Origin: Vulcanimicrobiota bacterium
GTDB lineage: Bacteria > Vulcanimicrobiota > Vulcanimicrobiia > Vulcanimicrobiales > Vulcanimicrobiaceae
Length of the DNA: 64,000 bases
Assembly: GCA_013036095.1 (NCBI GenBank)
Contig: JAAXCW010000006.1
Coordinates: forward strand, 62,001 to 126,000
Direction of reading: 5' to 3'
The position numbers were made by a program, and so were the translations under genes. Positions 60,825-64,000 of this stretch are shown here, in pieces. The notes beneath the pieces were generated by a model. That model saw only the letters and a program-made list of their open reading frames with translations. It made no database searches and was not told the origin of the DNA. Numbering within the stretch: position 1 is the stretch's first letter; the number at the start of each line of letters is the position of its first letter.

Positions 60825-61466
60825 ATGCGGTGCAGACTGGTGTGGATCACGCCCGACGCCGAGCGTTTGATGGGGTATTGCGCGCGCGTGAGCAACCCCG
60901 CCAACCAGGATAACCCCGACGTCGCCGGCCTGTTGCGGTACTGCATCAAGAACGGGCACTGGTCGGTCTTCGAGATGGCCGATCTCTGCATCGAGATTCA
61001 GACGACGCGCAGCATCAGCGCGCAGATCATCCGGCACCGGTCCATGCATTTTCAGGAGTTTAGTCTCCGATATGCCGAGCTGCAGAAGATCGAGCGCGTG
61101 AATCCGCGCCGCCAAGATCCGAAAAACCGCCAGTCGTCGCACGACGACCTTCCGCCCGAAACGCTCGAGTGGTTCGAGCGCGCGCAAGACGAGCATTTCG
61201 AACAAGCCTTTCGCCTATACGAAGAAGCGCTGGCAAAAGGGATTGCCAAGGAGTCGGCGCGTTTCTTGCTGCCGCTCGCGTCGGCGACGACGATTTACAT
61301 GAAGGGCACCGTACGCGACTGGATTCACTACATCAATCTGCGCACCGATCCGTCCACGCAGTTGGAGCATCGCGAGATCGCCGAGGAATGCCGCAGGATA
61401 TTCGTCGATCAGCTCCCGATGGTCGCTGAAGCGCTAGGCTGGGAACGCGCTCCGGCGCACACGTGA
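60825..61466 (+). CDS. thyX: ThyX, flavin-dependent thymidylate synthase
   Basis: 213 aa; converts dUMP to dTMP with methylene-THF, FAD and NADPH. The ThyX motif RHRx7S is intact (Arg70-His71-Arg72 to Ser80, RHRSMHFQEFSLRY), and WIHYINLRTDPSTQLEHREI, split by its turn, is typical. Its stop overlaps the next ATG by 4 nt. No thyA in the window. Confidence 0.95.
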   Translation: MRCRLVWITPDAERLMGYCARVSNPANQDNPDVAGLLRYCIKNGHWSVFEMADLCIEIQTTRSISAQIIRHRSMHFQEFSLRYAELQKIERVNPRRQDPKNRQSSHDDLPPETLEWFERAQDEHFEQAFRLYEEALAKGIAKESARFLLPLASATTIYMKGTVRDWIHYINLRTDPSTQLEHREIAEECRRIFVDQLPMVAEALGWERAPAHT

Positions 61467-62674
61467 TCGCGCTCGCTCTCGCACTTGTCGCCGGCCGGCC
61501 GAACGCGCTGGACCGCGCGGTCGGCGCCATCCCCGCGCACGCGCTGCTGACGCAGTCGCCTTTCGCGTTGGTCGATCCGGCGCGCGCAACCGCCGCGCAG
61601 CATTTCGAACAGTTCACGATTCCGGTGTGGTTCGTAACGATTGCGGTGCAAATCGCGGTGCTGGCGTGGTTTTGGAGCTCGGGGCGTTCAGCGCGGCTGC
61701 GCGATCGTTTACGCGCGCGAATAGGATCGGAATTCTGGGTGCGCTTTTGTTTCGGCGCGCTGCTGGCGCTGATCGATCGCGCGGCGGCGTTTATTCCGAT
61801 GTTCTTCCAGTACCGCATGTCGTGGATCATGGGGCTCAGCGACGTGGTGACCCGCTATTGGTTCGGCAGCTGGCTGCTCGAGACGGTTATCGCCATGATC
61901 GCGGCGGGACTCCTCGCAGCCGTCGTGCTGGGACTCGTCGATCGCACGCACCAATGGTACGCCTACACGACGGCGGGCATCATCGGGCTGACGCTTTTGC
62001 TGACGTTCATTCAGCCGTTCGCGCTCGCGCCGTTCTTTTCGACGTACCGCGATTTGCCGGCCGGCGCACTGCAGAGCGACCTTCCGGCGCTGCGCGCGAA
62101 AGCCGGAAACATGACAGTGCCCGTGGTTGAAGAGGTCGTATCGCGGCGGACGCACGCGGGATCTTCCTACGTTCTTGGGTGGGGCAGTTCGCAGCGCGTC
62201 GTGATCTCGGACACAGCGCTCGCCGGCGCCAGCGAGCCGGAGCTGCGCTTTACCATCGCGCGATCCTTCGGATGGGTCGCTGCGAGCAGCGCGCTGCACT
62301 TGGCATTGATTCTAGGAGCTATGCTTGTCCTGGGTTCGGCGCTGGCAATTTTCCTCGCCGACCGGATTGGATTCCGGCGCGACGACGATCCGGTCTCGCG
62401 GCTGGCGCTCGTGGGAGCGCTGCTCGGCCTCGTCTATCTCGTCGCGTTACCGTTTTTCAACAGCTACGAACGCAACCTCGACATGGCTTCGGACCAATAT
62501 GCGCTAGCGCTGACCGGAGATCGCATCAGCGCAATTCGCGGCGCCGTGCGCGGCGCCGATCAAGCGCTGCAGCCGATCTGTCCGCAACTCTTGGGCTATT
62601 GGTATTTTTCGACCCGTCCGCCCGCCGGCGTGCGCATCCCGACCTTACAGGGACGCACTCCGCTCTGCCGTTAA
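61463..62674 (+). CDS. M48/Ste24-like membrane protein without the HExxH zinc motif
   Basis: 403 aa with about seven transmembrane helices. The architecture follows CAAX-protease-1/Ste24: an N-terminal membrane domain, then a segment like the protease core (SYVLGWGSSQRVVISDTALA), a helix where HExxH should be, two more TM helices and a NLDMASDQYALAL segment corresponding to the ExxxD/ADxyA region. At the metal site it reads ARSFGW (residues 266-271) instead of AHELGH, so both His and the Glu are missing. Probably a pseudo-protease. Confidence 0.75.
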   Translation: MIALALALVAGRPNALDRAVGAIPAHALLTQSPFALVDPARATAAQHFEQFTIPVWFVTIAVQIAVLAWFWSSGRSARLRDRLRARIGSEFWVRFCFGALLALIDRAAAFIPMFFQYRMSWIMGLSDVVTRYWFGSWLLETVIAMIAAGLLAAVVLGLVDRTHQWYAYTTAGIIGLTLLLTFIQPFALAPFFSTYRDLPAGALQSDLPALRAKAGNMTVPVVEEVVSRRTHAGSSYVLGWGSSQRVVISDTALAGASEPELRFTIARSFGWVAASSALHLALILGAMLVLGSALAIFLADRIGFRRDDDPVSRLALVGALLGLVYLVALPFFNSYERNLDMASDQYALALTGDRISAIRGAVRGADQALQPICPQLLGYWYFSTRPPAGVRIPTLQGRTPLCR

Positions 62675-63249
62675 ACCGCCGGATCGGGCGGTTCGGACGC
62701 TTCCCACGTATTCGCGAACTGCATCGCAGCTTCGATGCCGCGTTCGAACCAGCAGGCGACGCCGTCGGTCGCTGCCGCAACGATGCCCGGCAAGGCTGCG
62801 CGCTGTTCCGGCATGAACGGCGCGAGCACGTGATCGATGCTGTCCTCATCGGGGCGGCCGACGCCGATGCGCAGCCGCGCGAACCGGTCGTCCATCGTTG
62901 CGATGACCGAACGCATCCCGTTGTGGCCGCCGTGTCCGCCGAACGCGCGGAGACGCAATTTGCCGAACGGAATATCCATGTCGTCGTAGACGACCAGCAG
63001 TGATTCGGGCGGGACTTTATACCACGATGCGATCAATCTGATCGGAACGCCGCTATTGTTCATGAACGTTTGCGGTTCGACGAGCACGAGGCCGCGCGCG
63101 GAATCGTAGGCTTGCCGCGCGCCGTCTTTGACTTTCCAACGATCGACGCCGAGCCGCCGCGCGAATTCGTCGACGACCATGAAGCCGACATTGTGCCGGG
63201 TCTGCGCGTACTCTTTGCCGGGATTGCCCAGTCCGGCGACGAGTTTTAC
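62671..63249 (-). CDS. pth: Peptidyl-tRNA hydrolase, apparent GUA start
   Basis: 192 aa if started at GTA 63249. The first ATG in frame (63180) would lose the essential N-terminus KLVAGLGNPGKEYAQTRHNV with catalytic His19; the family start aligns with the GTA, which sits 7 nt after AGGAG (63257-63261). FMNNSGVPI, DDMDIPFGKLRLRAFGGHGG and GVGRPD are diagnostic. It recycles peptidyl-tRNA. It overlaps the rplY stop by 4 nt. Either a non-canonical start or a GTG-to-GTA change or error. Confidence 0.9.
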   Translation of the reverse strand, partial: VKLVAGLGNPGKEYAQTRHNVGFMVVDEFARRLGVDRWKVKDGARQAYDSARGLVLVEPQTFMNNSGVPIRLIASWYKVPPESLLVVYDDMDIPFGKLRLRAFGGHGGHNGMRSVIATMDDRFARLRIGVGRPDEDSIDHVLAPFMPEQRAALPGIVAAATDGVACWFERGIEAAMQFANTWEASEPPDPAV

Positions 63250-63911
63250 TCCGGAGCTCCTTCGGCCGGCGGTTCTTCGACGGGCTTGCCGACGATCTCG
63301 GGCTCGGCTTGTTCGGTGACCGCGACGGCGGCTTCTTCGAGCAATTTCTCGGTCTTCGACGGTTCCACCGCAACGACGGTCGCTTCGGCCGGGGTGATCA
63401 TCTTGAAGCCTTCGGGCAGCGCTATTTCGCCGGCGGTCACATGCTGATGGATGCCGAGTTCGTTGACGTCGATCTCAATGCGGTCGGGCAGTTTGTTGGC
63501 CGGCCCCTCGACTTCGAGTTCGTGGAGCACGACGTCCATGACGCCGCCGAAGCTTCGTACGCCCTCGGGCGTTCCCATGGTGACGACGGGAAGCTTGGCT
63601 TGCACGGTTTCGTCGGCGGAGACGCGCTGAAGATCGACGTGCACGATGCGGCGCGAAACCGGATCGACTTGCACTTCGCGCAGCAGCGCAGTATCGACGC
63701 GTTTGCCGTCCATCGTAAGGGTGATCAGCGAGGTGCGCGCGCCTCGATGCAATATGTCGTCAAGTCCCCGGCGCGCGAGCGCGATAGCCTGGGCTTCGGA
63801 GCCGTGTCCGTACAGAACTCCGGGAATTTTCCCGTCGTTCCGGAGCGCGCGCGCTTTGGTACTGCCGACGCCTTCGCGGCGTTCGATCGTGAGATTCAAT
63901 TGTTGTGCCAT
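63246..63911 (-). CDS. rplY: Ribosomal protein bL25 (CTC/TL5 type)
   Basis: 221 aa. The N-terminal 5S-rRNA-binding domain (RREGVGSTKARALRNDGKIP, split at its turn, GVLYGHG) and the C-terminal TL5 beta domain are present, with an acidic Ala/Pro/Glu tail. It starts within TAATG of the upstream prs stop and is followed by pth, the prs-ctc-pth order known from B. subtilis. Confidence 0.94.
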   Translation of the reverse strand: MAQQLNLTIERREGVGSTKARALRNDGKIPGVLYGHGSEAQAIALARRGLDDILHRGARTSLITLTMDGKRVDTALLREVQVDPVSRRIVHVDLQRVSADETVQAKLPVVTMGTPEGVRSFGGVMDVVLHELEVEGPANKLPDRIEIDVNELGIHQHVTAGEIALPEGFKMITPAEATVVAVEPSKTEKLLEEAAVAVTEQAEPEIVGKPVEEPPAEGAPE

Positions 63912-64000
63912 TATGTGACCGCTACAGGCTCCGGAGGGCGAAGTTCATTCATTTTTTTTTCTCCGTCTTCGGTAAAGAGTTCCGAGACGGAACGATTGGT
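63911..64000 (-). CDS. prs: Ribose-phosphate pyrophosphokinase (C-terminal end only)
   Basis: The last 29 codons are in the window, read from the right edge: TNRSVSELFTEDGEKK followed by a 13-residue tail. SVSELF is the usual end of Prs (cf. SVSxLF). The tail MNELRPPEPVAVT is longer than typical. Its stop overlaps the rplY ATG by 1 nt. Identification rests on a short stretch plus synteny with rplY-pth. Confidence 0.75.
   Translation of the reverse strand, partial: TNRSVSELFTEDGEKKMNELRPPEPVAVT

Overview
The window is a high-GC, densely coded bacterial chromosome segment. No rRNA, tRNA, CRISPR array, prophage or transposase was seen. It carries about 60 protein genes, with many start/stop overlaps, frequent GTG/TTG starts and several convergent pairs that overlap at their 3' ends. 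The gene mix includes a mur/fts cluster, Lon with Hsp20, GroESL, a tricorn protease, two S53 (sedolisin-type) peptidases, a MalT-like regulator, a B12-dependent acyl-CoA mutase with MeaB, ThyX, and Firmicutes-like synteny around infC and pheST. It fits a poorly cultivated lineage such as Candidatus Eremiobacterota (WPS-2) or a neighbour. That placement is an inference from gene content, not a measurement.

Layout. 1-7.2 kb: peptidoglycan cluster mraY(end)-murD-ftsW-murG-murC-murB-ddl, almost fully overlapping; it stops at ddl, with no ftsQ-ftsA-ftsZ following. 7.2-17.6 kb: Tat-exported amidohydrolase, a secreted protein, citrate synthase, alanine racemase, a DUF4382-like lipoprotein, a helical-repeat protein with a LuxR-like C-terminus coupled to a PAS-GGDEF-EAL protein, and a small membrane protein. 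17.6-23 kb: groESL behind a CIRCE-like operator, then small membrane/secreted proteins and an amino-acid permease. 23-27.5 kb: hsp20-lon-aminotransferase. 27-34.5 kb, mostly minus strand: infC-rpmI-rplT and trmH-(yqzL-like)-pheS-pheT-cvpA, both with terminators inside their leaders. 34.5-43.5 kb: TonB-C protein, a thioredoxin-like gene with an in-frame UGA at the catalytic position (candidate selenoprotein), ornithine aminotransferase, two related alpha/beta hydrolases flanking tag, a PstS-like lipoprotein and tricorn. 43.5-53.5 kb: uppS, GH125 mannosidase, meaB, two tandem paralogues of unknown function, the acyl-CoA mutase subunits with a 42-aa gene between them, gltX, glmU. 53.5-60.8 kb: two S53 peptidases, a STAS protein, a MalT-like regulator and a diguanylate cyclase. 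60.8-64 kb: thyX, an M48-like membrane protein without its metal site, and minus-strand prs(end)-rplY-pth.

How the genes work together. murD-ddl, alr, glmU and uppS supply the cell wall. meaB and the mutase subunits form a B12 acyl-CoA rearrangement module whose active-site residues resemble isobutyryl-CoA mutase more than methylmalonyl-CoA mutase. GroESL, Hsp20, Lon and tricorn form a proteostasis set.

The most interesting observations are: (1) the UGA-containing thioredoxin-like gene at 35259-35825, with a hairpin that fits the bacterial SECIS rules; (2) the yqzL-like small ORF and terminator directly before pheS; (3) non-AUG starts for infC (AUA) and apparently pth (GUA); (4) the M48 homologue with its zinc motif replaced; (5) the tandem paralogues and the 42-aa ORF in the mutase locus.
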